NCBI GenBank assembly: GCA_030432015.1
Contig: JAUIHJ010000364.1
Span: forward strand, 1-8,288
From: a bacterium
Lineage (GTDB): Bacteria > Planctomycetota > Planctomycetia > Pirellulales > Pirellulaceae
DNA length: 8,288 nucleotides
Reading direction: 5' to 3'
The position numbers and the translations under genes are program-made. The notes below the pieces were generated by a model. It was not told the DNA's origin and ran no database searches. It saw only the letters and a list, made by a program, of their open reading frames with translations. Below, piece after piece: positions 1-7,900 of the stretch (position 1 is its first letter; the number at the start of each line of letters is the position of its first letter).

Positions 1-27
1 CGGCGCACCAGGCTGGCCGCGATGCGT

Positions 28-825
28 TCACTCCGTCTGCCCGGCACGAGCCTGCTTGACCATGTTCACGAGCGCCTGGCGGCAGGCGTCGGAATTTCGG
101 ACTTCGGTAGGAAATCCGATTCGGACGGAACGGACGCGTTCGGGGGTTTCGAGGCGAAGATGAAAGCCGAGACGGTCCACCGCCGTCATCTTCGCTGCGG
201 AGGCGAGGATGCCCTTTTCGTGTCGAGCCAGAGCGATCATTGCGGGCTCGTGATCTTGATTCATGTGCTCAAGAATGCTCGCGGCCGCCTCGGCCAGTGG
301 ATCCGGTACGGCCTGCTCAAAGTCGGAGCTTTCGACCCAGCCCATGACGCCAAAGCCGCCCACGAAATAGAGATCGACGGGGCACAGACGCCAAAAGGAG
401 AAGTCCGCGAAATCGACATAGTACTTGGCGTTTTCGTGACGACCGAGATACGCCGCCCGAGCGGCGGCGAGGTCGTCGTCCGGCACAGGCTCGGCCGTCC
501 CAATCAAGGTTAATCGGCCAGCACCCAAAGGATCCCTTTGGGCTTCGGGGGTGGTGACGAACAAGGATGTCCGGGGATCGGCCCGAAGGTTTTTCGTATG
601 CATCGCCATAGCGCTGATCAGAAACAGCGGCCGTCCGGCAGCGTCCAAGGCATAAGGCATTGTCGAGCCGAATGGAAACCCTTCGCATTTGCTCGAATGC
701 GTGGACAAAACGCCGACCTGATTGAGCGCGAGCATCGTCCGCGCGCGTTCAGCGTGCGATGTCTCGGGCGCCGGATTCGGCTCTTCCGCTTCGGTCGTGT
801 AAGCGTGCTGGCGCTTCTCGGTCAT
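28..825 (-). CDS. HugZ/PNPOx-like FMN-binding split-barrel protein with C-terminal DUF2470 domain
   Basis: The 265-residue product starts with ATG at 825-823 and ends with TGA at 30-28. A good Shine-Dalgarno lies 8 bases before the start. Residues about 24-165 read as a pyridoxamine-5'-phosphate-oxidase-type split barrel: a STHSSKCEGFPFGS segment near 41-54 matches the usual first strands, and DLYFVGGFGVMGW (151-163) is the typical closing segment. Residues about 175-257 match DUF2470, with the hallmark HMNQDH at 187-192. No signal peptide or membrane segment is visible, so a cytosolic location is inferred. Known relatives bind FMN or haem, and some (HugZ) degrade haem. In Helicobacter HugZ, as I recall it, DUF2470 is at the N-terminus and a C-terminal loop histidine ligates haem. 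Here the order is reversed and the last 40 residues contain no histidine, so haem oxygenase activity is not supported. The N-terminal 20 residues are acidic and probably disordered. The family call is secure; the reaction and substrate are not. It is divergent from the exported cytochrome gene. Confidence 0.88.
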   Translation of the reverse strand: MTEKRQHAYTTEAEEPNPAPETSHAERARTMLALNQVGVLSTHSSKCEGFPFGSTMPYALDAAGRPLFLISAMAMHTKNLRADPRTSLFVTTPEAQRDPLGAGRLTLIGTAEPVPDDDLAAARAAYLGRHENAKYYVDFADFSFWRLCPVDLYFVGGFGVMGWVESSDFEQAVPDPLAEAAASILEHMNQDHEPAMIALARHEKGILASAAKMTAVDRLGFHLRLETPERVRSVRIGFPTEVRNSDACRQALVNMVKQARAGQTE

Positions 826-833
826 TGGTACTG

Positions 834-839
834 CTTCCT
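834..839 (-). promoter_or_regulatory. Ribosome binding site of the split-barrel/DUF2470 gene
   Basis: On the minus strand the sequence reads AGGAAG followed by 8 bases (CAGTACCA) and then ATG at 825-823. Motif and spacing are close to the bacterial optimum, which supports this start over the in-frame ATGs further in. Confidence 0.7.
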
Positions 840-849
840 GCGCTCGGGC

Positions 850-857
850 GGGGGGGG
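850..857. repeat. Homopolymeric G8 tract (C8 on the minus strand)
   Basis: Eight consecutive G residues lie between the minus-strand Shine-Dalgarno (834-839) and any upstream promoter, so the tract would be C8 in the leader of the split-barrel gene mRNA. It is the longest homopolymer noticed in the window. Such tracts can vary in length by slippage, but nothing here shows that this one does. Confidence 0.85.
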
Positions 858-956
858 CTCCATTGGACAGCGCCCCGTGAGGCAGCCGTGCTAGTTCGAC
901 GCGCGAGCGAGTCAGGACGCTCGAAGAAACCCAACCGCTCGTTTACGCGTGCCCGC

Positions 957-991
957 GATTCTAGCACGTCCACCTGGGGCCGGATAGAATC
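957..991. repeat. Inverted repeat GATTCTA-N21-TAGAATC upstream of the cytochrome fusion gene
   Basis: GATTCTA at 957-963 is the exact reverse complement of TAGAATC at 985-991, separated by 21 bases. The centre lies about 65 bases before the plus-strand start. The right arm contains the best -10-like hexamer (TAGAAT). It could be an operator-like or hairpin element, but a 7-bp inverted repeat in a spacer of this size is not improbable by chance. Confidence 0.25.
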
Positions 992-1033
992 ACGACTCCA
1001 AGTGTCGGAGCTTTGCCCAACGAAATTTCTACC

Positions 1034-1036
1034 AGG
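1034..1036 (+). promoter_or_regulatory. Weak ribosome binding site of the cytochrome fusion gene
   Basis: A short AGG lies 2 bases before the ATG at 1039 and 5 bases before the adjacent in-frame ATG at 1042. The spacing slightly favours 1042 as the real start, which would remove only one methionine. Weak Shine-Dalgarno sites are common in planctomycetes, so this does not argue against the gene. Confidence 0.35.
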
Positions 1037-1038
1037 CG

Positions 1039-4000
1039 ATGATGAAATACCTTTTTACATTTACGATCTCCCTGCTGCTTGCGCTGCCGATCTCAACGGC
1101 GGGTGCTGAATTGACGCCGACGAATACCCAGGCTGCCGGCGAGCACCCGCTTGCACCGGCCGAGGCGGTCACGCGTTTGAAGCTACCGGAAGGATTTCGA
1201 GTGACACTCGCGGCAGCCGAACCCGATGTCCGTCAGCCGATCGCAATCGCTTTTGATGATCGCGGGCGGCTGTGGGTCGCCGAAAGCTACTCGTACAACG
1301 GCAGCAAATTCACGGACGACCGCCACGACCGCATTCTGATTTTTGAGGACTCGACCGGCGACGGGACGTTGGATCGACGAAAGGTTTTTTCCGCCGGCCT
1401 GACGCACTTGACCGGTTTACAGATCGGATTCGGCGGCGTCTGGATTACCGCGCCGCCGCATCTGGCGTTCATTCCCGATCGCGATCGCGACGACATTCCT
1501 GATGGCGATCCGGTTGTGCATTTGGAGGGGTGGTCGCTGAAGGCGGAGCATAATAGCGTTAACGGCCTCACCTGGGGACCGGACGGCTGGCTCTATGGAC
1601 GTCACGGCATCAAACAGCCATCGCGGGTCGGCCGTCCACATCAGCCGTCTGAAAGTCGGATCGAACTGAGCTGCTCCATTTGGCGATATCATCCGACGCG
1701 GCACCTGTTCGAGGTGGTCGCCGATGGGACGATCAACCCGTGGGGACTCGACTTCGATGACCACGGCCACGGCTTTTTCACGACCAGCGTCGTCGATCAC
1801 CTCTGGCACCTTGTGCCAGGCGCACATTACCAGCGCTGGAAGAACCGGGGTCCACATCCTGCCCCCTTTGTGTATGAAGTGATGACCGCGACCAGCGACC
1901 ATCTCCACTGGGGATCGGGAACGTGGGACAAGGCGGGCCGCATGGCAGAAGGGAACCACGAGTTCGGCGGCGGCCATTCCCATTGCGACGCGATGATCTA
2001 TCTCGGTGATCGCTGGCCAGATCGTTTCCGAGGTTCGCTTTTCACCAGCAATATTCACGGACGACGAATCAATCGCGATCGGCTGGTGCGAACCGATGGC
2101 CCGTTTCGTGGTGTGCATGGTGACGATTTCCTGTTGGCCGACGATCCCTGGTTTCGAGCGGTCTCCATGGAATATGGACCCGACGGAGATGTCTACCTGA
2201 CGGACTGGTCCGACAACGGAGAGTGTCATGACCGTGACGGCGTTCATCGCACCAGCGGTCGGATCTACAAGATCACCTGGGGTGCGCCGAAGCGTGTTGA
2301 GGTGAATCTGGCCGAGGCCTCCAATGAACAGCTCGTCGAATATCAGCTTCATCCGAACGACTGGTTCGTCCGGCACGCGCGTCGATTGTTGCAGGAGCGA
2401 GCTGCCGCCGGACAGGATATGACCGCTGTCCAGGCGACCTTGCGAGAACAGTTCGCCAGCCACCCCGACATGACTCGAAAGTTGCGATCGCTCTGGGCGC
2501 TCGATGCGACCAACGGCACAGACAACGCCTGGCTGATTGACCTGCTTGGGTTCGACGACGAACACGTCCGAAGCTGGGCGGTTCGGTTGCTTACTGACAC
2601 TTCGCCACCCGATGAGCCCGTCATCGATGCACTCGCCCACACCGCACGCGGCGAAACCTCGTGGCTGGTGCGGATGGAACTGGCGTCGGCGTTGAGGCGA
2701 CTGCCAGTGTCGCGCCGATTCGATGTTGCCATTCCATTGACCAACGTTTTGACGACGTCCGATTCCAATATTGACCGCATGATCTGGTACGCGGTCGAGC
2801 CCGCCGTGGCCGGCAATCCGCAACGCGGACTAGCCTTTGCCGCCATGGCTTCGCCCCAGCTAAGGGAGTGGACTGCGAGACGGCTGACGGAACACTCCGG
2901 CGATTCCATCGGCCTTTTGTTAGCCGCGGTGGATCACGCCGAAGAGGTGGCGGTGATGGCGGATCTCTTGCAGGGGTGCAGTGCCGCTGTTGAATCCGTC
3001 GACCGCCAAGCGATCCCCGCGTCCGCTCGGGACGTTGTCGTGCGTCTGTTGGAGCATGGCGACGAGCAAGTTCGGATCCCGGCACTGACGGTTGCTGCTG
3101 CCATCGGGGATCAATCAACGGTGCAGCGGATTCGTCAAGTTCTACACGATTCCAATCAGCAAGATGCCCTGCGGCTGGCAGCGCTGGCAGGGCTCGTCAA
3201 TCGTCCCGCCGAGGGACTTGCGGACGACCTGCGAACATTGGTGCGTGCTGGACAGTTGACGGCGGCTGTGCTGCACGCCAGCGGCGCCGTCAACGACACG
3301 GCGCTCCAGCAAGCAATTCTGACTCGATATCCGGACATGGCGCCGGACGAACGCCATGCCGCGATTGATGCCTTGGTTGGACGCGCCGAAAGCGCCAAGC
3401 TGCTGATGTCGGCGGTTGCAGGCCAGCAGATTTCCACCTCGGATATCTCCGCCACGCACGCGAGACAGATTGCGGCTTTGCAAGACAAGGCACTCTTGCA
3501 GTGGCTCAAAAGCGACTGGGGAACAGTACGACGAACCTCCGCCGAGCGGCAGGGGCAGATCAAGGAGTTGGAGCAGTCGCTCACGCCGGCGAGCCTCTTG
3601 CAAGCGGATCCGACCCAGGGCCGCGAGCTGTTTCGAAAGACGTGTTCTGCCTGCCATCGGCTGTTTGGTGAGGGCCGCGCGATCGGTCCCGAGCTAACCG
3701 GAGCGAACCGTCGCAACCTGCATTACCTGGTGTCGAACATTGTTGATCCGAGTGCCGCCGTCCCTGCCGACTTTCGCCAGGCGACCGTCGTCACAGTGAA
3801 CGGTCGCGTTGTCACCGGAGCGGTTTCGCAACGCACGGCCTCCGCGGTCGCGATTCAGACGGCCACCGGCGAAGTGCGGCTGCGCAGCAACGAGGTGGAA
3901 GAACTGACGATTTCGTCGCAGTCCATGATGCCGGACGGGCTGCTGGACAAGTTCAATGTCGATCAGACCCGTGACCTGATCGCCTGGTTGATGGGCAATG

Positions 4001-4677
4001 GCGAGGACGCGAATGCGATTCACAGGACGCAGCTTCAGAGTCCAAAGACCGAACTAAGTAGGCTCCCGCTGGTGCTGTTGTTGGGCGACTCGATCCGCAT
4101 GAACTACCAGCAGACGGTGATCACTGACCTGAAGGGGAGGGCGAACGTCTGGGCTCCTGACGAGAATTGCCGACATTCAGCTTTTATGCTCGCGCAACTC
4201 GAGACGTGGATGGGCGACCGCCAGCCCGCGGTCGTCCATATGAATGTCGGGCTTCACGACATGTTTCTGAACGCGGCCACAGGGAAACCCCGGCACGACG
4301 TTGCGACCTACAGGTCGAATCTGCAGAAGATCTTCGTAAAGCTGAAGACGTTGACCGATGCGAAGATCATCTTTGCCCTGACCACACCGGTCGATGAGCC
4401 GCGGCAGGCCCAGTCGAAAGTCTATGGCCGGGTTGTCCGTCGATCCGCAGACATTGCAAGGTACAACCAGGCTGCCAAAGAAGTCGCCGAGGCTGCGGGC
4501 GTTGCGATAAATGACGTCAATGCACTGGCGGAGCGGGTCGGAACCGGCGACATCCTGCGGACGTCGGATGGTATTCACTTGTCGGAACATGGGCAGCTGG
4601 TGATCGGACGGCAGGTTGCCGGTGCCATCAAGGCAGCCCTTGCCGGCGGGGTACGCGTTCCCCAGTCCGAAGAATAA
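1039..4677 (+). CDS. Exported PVC-type dehydrogenase, HEAT, cytochrome c and SGNH/GDSL hydrolase fusion protein
   Basis: The product has 1212 residues. Residues 1-23 form a Sec signal peptide: Lys3, a hydrophobic core, and AGA cleavage before Glu24. Residues about 38-415 match the Pirellula/Verrucomicrobium membrane-bound dehydrogenase N-terminal domain (TIGR02604 type, a propeller related to sorbosone/glucose dehydrogenases), with LPEGFRVTLAAAEPDV, GRLWVAES and the acidic DSTGDGTLD and DRDRDDIPDG segments. It closes with GRIYKITW at about 407-414. Residues about 416-850 are HEAT-like helical repeats beginning near HPNDWFVRHARRLLQER. Residues about 855-985 are the PVC haem-binding domain (TIGR02603 type): Cys869, Cys872 and His873 form CSACH, and Met964 in SMMPDGL is the likely distal ligand. 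After a linker at about 986-1009, residues 1010-1205 form an SGNH hydrolase: Ser1018 in GDSI, Asn1069 in NVGLHD, and Asp1177/His1180 in DGIHL. The protein should act in the periplasm or at the outer surface and needs cytochrome c maturation. Sugar oxidation coupled to ester cleavage is inference; the substrate is unknown. The SGNH tail is extra relative to the core family. One continuous frame with no frameshift. Confidence 0.93.
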   Translation: MMKYLFTFTISLLLALPISTAGAELTPTNTQAAGEHPLAPAEAVTRLKLPEGFRVTLAAAEPDVRQPIAIAFDDRGRLWVAESYSYNGSKFTDDRHDRILIFEDSTGDGTLDRRKVFSAGLTHLTGLQIGFGGVWITAPPHLAFIPDRDRDDIPDGDPVVHLEGWSLKAEHNSVNGLTWGPDGWLYGRHGIKQPSRVGRPHQPSESRIELSCSIWRYHPTRHLFEVVADGTINPWGLDFDDHGHGFFTTSVVDHLWHLVPGAHYQRWKNRGPHPAPFVYEVMTATSDHLHWGSGTWDKAGRMAEGNHEFGGGHSHCDAMIYLGDRWPDRFRGSLFTSNIHGRRINRDRLVRTDGPFRGVHGDDFLLADDPWFRAVSMEYGPDGDVYLTDWSDNGECHDRDGVHRTSGRIYKITWGAPKRVEVNLAEASNEQLVEYQLHPNDWFVRHARRLLQERAAAGQDMTAVQATLREQFASHPDMTRKLRSLWALDATNGTDNAWLIDLLGFDDEHVRSWAVRLLTDTSPPDEPVIDALAHTARGETSWLVRMELASALRRLPVSRRFDVAIPLTNVLTTSDSNIDRMIWYAVEPAVAGNPQRGLAFAAMASPQLREWTARRLTEHSGDSIGLLLAAVDHAEEVAVMADLLQGCSAAVESVDRQAIPASARDVVVRLLEHGDEQVRIPALTVAAAIGDQSTVQRIRQVLHDSNQQDALRLAALAGLVNRPAEGLADDLRTLVRAGQLTAAVLHASGAVNDTALQQAILTRYPDMAPDERHAAIDALVGRAESAKLLMSAVAGQQISTSDISATHARQIAALQDKALLQWLKSDWGTVRRTSAERQGQIKELEQSLTPASLLQADPTQGRELFRKTCSACHRLFGEGRAIGPELTGANRRNLHYLVSNIVDPSAAVPADFRQATVVTVNGRVVTGAVSQRTASAVAIQTATGEVRLRSNEVEELTISSQSMMPDGLLDKFNVDQTRDLIAWLMGNGEDANAIHRTQLQSPKTELSRLPLVLLLGDSIRMNYQQTVITDLKGRANVWAPDENCRHSAFMLAQLETWMGDRQPAVVHMNVGLHDMFLNAATGKPRHDVATYRSNLQKIFVKLKTLTDAKIIFALTTPVDEPRQAQSKVYGRVVRRSADIARYNQAAKEVAEAAGVAINDVNALAERVGTGDILRTSDGIHLSEHGQLVIGRQVAGAIKAALAGGVRVPQSEE

Positions 4678-4678
4678 C

Positions 4679-4703
4679 GCGTCAGGCCTATCTTGCCTGG
4701 CGT
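4679..4703 (+). terminator. Terminator-like hairpin directly after the cytochrome fusion gene
   Basis: GCGTCAGGC (4679-4687) pairs with GCCTGGCGT (4695-4703) around the 7-base loop CTATCTT, giving a 9-bp stem with two G-U wobbles. It starts one base after the last base of the stop codon (4675-4677). The wobbles form only in RNA copied from the plus-strand gene, since the opposite transcript would carry A-C mismatches, so it fits that gene. No U-tract follows (CCGTCCCG), so it may be a weak or factor-assisted terminator or a 3'-end stabiliser. Confidence 0.45.
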
Positions 4704-4909
4704 CCGTCCCGCTGGCTGGAGCGGCCAATCCATCGAGCGGCATACCCGGTGCGTGGGAAGCGCGCGAAGAGGCCATCGGGTGTGCGGGTCGGTTGTCCCA
4801 GAAGAACTGGTGAATCTGGCGAGATGACCAGCCGGCCGACTTCGTATTGAATTGTGACCCTCGATGGAATGCTGCTCGCTTGCATCACAAGGGCCTCCGC
4901 CGCAGAGTA
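4704..4909. other. Convergent intergenic spacer with no recognisable gene
   Basis: These 206 bases separate the 3' ends of the convergent plus- and minus-strand genes. I see only very short stems: CCAG/CTGG at 4798-4810, CTTG/CAAG at 4879-4891, and a 5-bp stem with one wobble at 4895-4907. There is no U-tract on either strand, no tRNA, and no coding frame with a recognisable motif. A 66-codon minus-strand frame (4688-4888) crosses the spacer but shows no family resemblance. Confidence 0.5.
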
Positions 4910-7900
4910 TTAGCTCGAACGTCCTTCAGCCATGATCGAAGGCGGCGTAGCCACTTGCCTTAGGAGGATTTCAATTTCAGCGCGCTGCTGCCAGGACATC
5001 GATTTGGCTTCTTGCATCTGGTGACGAATTGCCTCTACCTGCTGTACGAGCGCGCTGTCTTGGTCCAGGAAGCAACGGATCAACGCGGCGACCGCCTGCT
5101 CGCGCAAATTCAGTTCGCCTTGCATTCGCCGTACCTGCATCACGTCGTCAGCCTGGTCAAACTGTTGGCAGCGGCACAGTAGCAACGCCAATGATGCCGC
5201 ATACTGGCCACTGCCTTGCTCCGAAAATTGATATGTCAAATAGTCGATCGTCGTGGGAGTAAATTCCACGCCGGCCTGTTGCGGACACGCGGCGCTCGGT
5301 CCGATCATGTCCAGGACCAGTTGATCCCATGCCACATGATCGATCTTGTCGATGAATTTCATTCGGCTCTTGGCAGATGTGGCTGCCTGGTCCACCTGGC
5401 CAGCCATCAGGCAGCTCCACATATAATCCTGCCAGGGTTGGAGGGCGTTGGTCGCGTTTTCCACCTTGGCGAAGGCTTCGGCGGCGAGATCCCAAGCTCC
5501 CTGCTGGGCGTGAACGTAGCGGCAGACGTCCCAAGCATCCGCGTTTTCGGCATCCTCGGCGAAGGCGTTTCGGACATCGTGCATGGCGGCGGGCAGGTCT
5601 CCCAGAACGAGCAGCAATCGGGCCCGCAGTGCATACGTGGCGGCGTTACAGGCGCCTTGTTCAAGGGCGCTGTTGACTCGCGGCAATGCCGCCGCCGGTT
5701 GTTGTTGCCGATCCAAAGCGATGGCCTGCAAAAACTGCCAGGGCCCGTCGCCGGTGTCGGTCTCGACGGCATGCGCCAGCACCTGGTCCCAGAGTTCGTA
5801 TTTGGCGGCATAGAGTGCCAATGCGTATCGGGCCATCGGGTCGTCCGGCCACTGCTGCACGATCGCCTGCCAATCTTGCTGTGCGGCTTCTTGCTCGCCG
5901 GAAGCCAGATTCGCCAGCGCACGGATCTGTAGCCACGAGCGTTTTGCGTCTCCCTCCGCCGCGAGTAGCGGCGCGGTGGCGATCGTTCGCAATGGCTGCC
6001 AGCGGCGCTGTTTGGCGGCCAACGATTGCTGCTCGACATGCCGAGGCAACCGGTCCGGCGACAACAGCCAACGGTCCAACGTCCACTCTGCCATGTCCTG
6101 GCAATCCCGATCAGCAGCCGCGGAATCGCCCTGCAGGACGTGAGTCACCGCGCGCCACAATGGCAGCTCCGGCAATTCCGGGGCAACCGCGGCGGCTTGT
6201 TGCAGATCTTCCAATGCCGCATCCGTCTGATTCAATTGCAACCGCGCGCGGGCGCACGCCAGATATAATTCGCCACTGGCCACTTGACCGTGCAACAGGG
6301 GCGTCAAGATATCGATGGTCTGCTGCCCTTGGCCGGCTTGTAAACAGACCGCTGCCAGCCGCAATGCCGATTGTTGGTCGTCGGGCCGTAACTGCAACAG
6401 GTGTCCCAGGTGAAAGATCTCCGCGGCGGCGTGATTGAACCGTTGAGCTTCGTCGGCTTGAAGCAAGTGCCATCCGGGCCGCCAATCCTGTTTCGGCCGC
6501 CCATCGTCGGCAGTGCGATCGAGGGACAGCCGCCACAGGCGTGCTGCGCGGTCGTTGCCCGCCACGGCCAACCAGCGACCGTCCGGACTGAACGCGGCGT
6601 CATTGATCGGCGCGCCGTGCAGCAGGGGGGGCGTAAGTGGTTCACCCGTTTCCCAATCCCACAGCCGGGCAACACCTTTGGCGGTGGCCGTGGCGAATCT
6701 TCGACCGCTGGGATCAAAACCGGCGAACACGGGCGCGCCGCCCAGGGATATTTTCTGGCCCAGTGGTCTCCAATTCTCCATGTCCCAGATTTGAGCCTGA
6801 TGACGGCCATCGATCGTTGCCAGGTAACGGCCATCGCGACTTAGCGCGCCGTTGGCCCATCGCATTTTCCGTACGGTCGCTCCCACATCACACTGGCTAC
6901 CGTCGGCCATCTGCCACATTCGCACGCCAAACCGTCCCACCGCAATCAATCGCCGGCTATCAGGCGTAAACTGCAACCAACCAATTTTCGAATTCGGCGG
7001 CGTGGACAGGCGGTAAACTTCCCGTCCTTCAGGCACTTCGATCACCGCAATCTTGGCCGAATTCTCGTCGGTAACCCATGCGCTCAACACCAGGTAGCGG
7101 CCATTCGGCGAGAACACCACGTGGGCGATGTGCAAGTGGGGGTGGCCTGTCAGGAACTGAGCCGCGTCGTGCTCCGAGTCCAAATCCAATAAATTCAACC
7201 GATCGGCAAAGGCGACCGCCAACCAACTTCCGTCAGGGCCAATGCGCACCTCGTGTGGTCCCACGTGATTGCCCAATTTAGTGCCGATGTCGTCCAAAAC
7301 CCATTTGTTTTGCGTCAGATCCCTGAGGGAAAATCCATGCGGACGCCCGGGAATGTGCCCAACGACCCCCAATCGGTTTCCGCTCCACTGCAGTTTCTTC
7401 GCACCGCGCTGGCATTCCAGTGAATCCCCAGCCGAACTGCTGGATACGTCCCAAGTGTGCACGACTCCCAGTTGGTCACCCGTAGCCAGCCGTTGACCGG
7501 AGGCATCAAAGGCCACGCTGGTAACCGGTGCCGAGTGCGTCAGGATGCGATCCGGCGTGCTATCGCGCAAATTCCACAGGTGCAATGATTTGTTTTCCGT
7601 GAGTACGGCGATTCGATCGCCGCGTGAACTGAACACAGCGTGCAATACGGCGGATGAATGCGCTAGTTGTGACGAGGTGGCTCGGCCGGTCGCAGCATTG
7701 ATCAAGCGGACCACTCCATCGTCGCCGCCGGAGGCCAACCACAGGCCATCGGGGCTGAAACGCAACGCCGTGACGTTGCCACCATGTCTCCAATCCAGCG
7801 GTAGTACTCGGCGGCCCAGCACGTCCCAGCAGTGTAACGCCCCGTTTTCTTCCCCCAGGGCGAGCCACTGGCCCGACGGATCGAATCGCATCGCCGTCAC

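Larger units (their letters stand above)
826..1038. promoter_or_regulatory. Divergent intergenic region between the split-barrel gene and the cytochrome fusion gene
   Basis: This spacer of 213 bases must contain the 5' ends of both divergent genes. It contains a G8 run (850-857) and a GC-rich hairpin with stems CGAGCG (904-909) and CGCTCG (918-923) around an 8-base loop. It also contains a 7-bp inverted repeat (957-963 with 985-991) and an 8-bp inverted repeat, CGTGCTAG (887-894) with CTAGCACG (961-968). No convincing sigma-70 promoter with both boxes is visible on either strand. The best -10-like hexamer for the plus strand is TAGAAT at 985-990, but the bases 17 positions upstream do not resemble a -35 box. 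That promoters lie here is inferred from gene orientation. Confidence 0.5.

Noticed and set aside
22..513. A 163-codon plus-strand frame opposite the split-barrel/DUF2470 gene
   Set aside because: The minus strand encodes recognisable PNPOx-like and DUF2470 motifs with a good ribosome binding site, and this frame has none.
1477..1493. Overlapping CGATCG/GCGATCGC palindromes
   Set aside because: They fall in codons for an Asp-Arg repeat in a conserved acidic segment of the dehydrogenase domain and are explained by coding; no second array was noticed.
1417..2823. A 468-codon open frame on the minus strand inside the cytochrome fusion gene
   Set aside because: It is antisense to a strongly supported domain region, shows no recognisable motif or plausible ribosome binding site, and long antisense frames are common in GC-rich coding DNA.
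4688..4888. A 66-codon minus-strand frame in the convergent spacer, considered as a small gene or transposase remnant
   Set aside because: There is no recognisable motif, signal peptide or inverted-repeat ends, and it overlaps the terminator-like hairpin.
4895..4907. Small hairpin just after the WD40/TPR gene stop, considered as its terminator
   Set aside because: The stem has only 5 pairs including one wobble, the loop is 3 bases, and no U-tract follows on the minus strand.
5216..5932. A 238-codon plus-strand frame opposite the TPR region
   Set aside because: The opposite strand carries clear TPR-type repeats, while this frame has no family resemblance and reads as a composition shadow.
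5686..6438. A 250-codon plus-strand frame rich in Arg, Pro and Ala
   Set aside because: The biased composition is typical of an antisense frame in GC-rich DNA, and the minus-strand coding signal is convincing.
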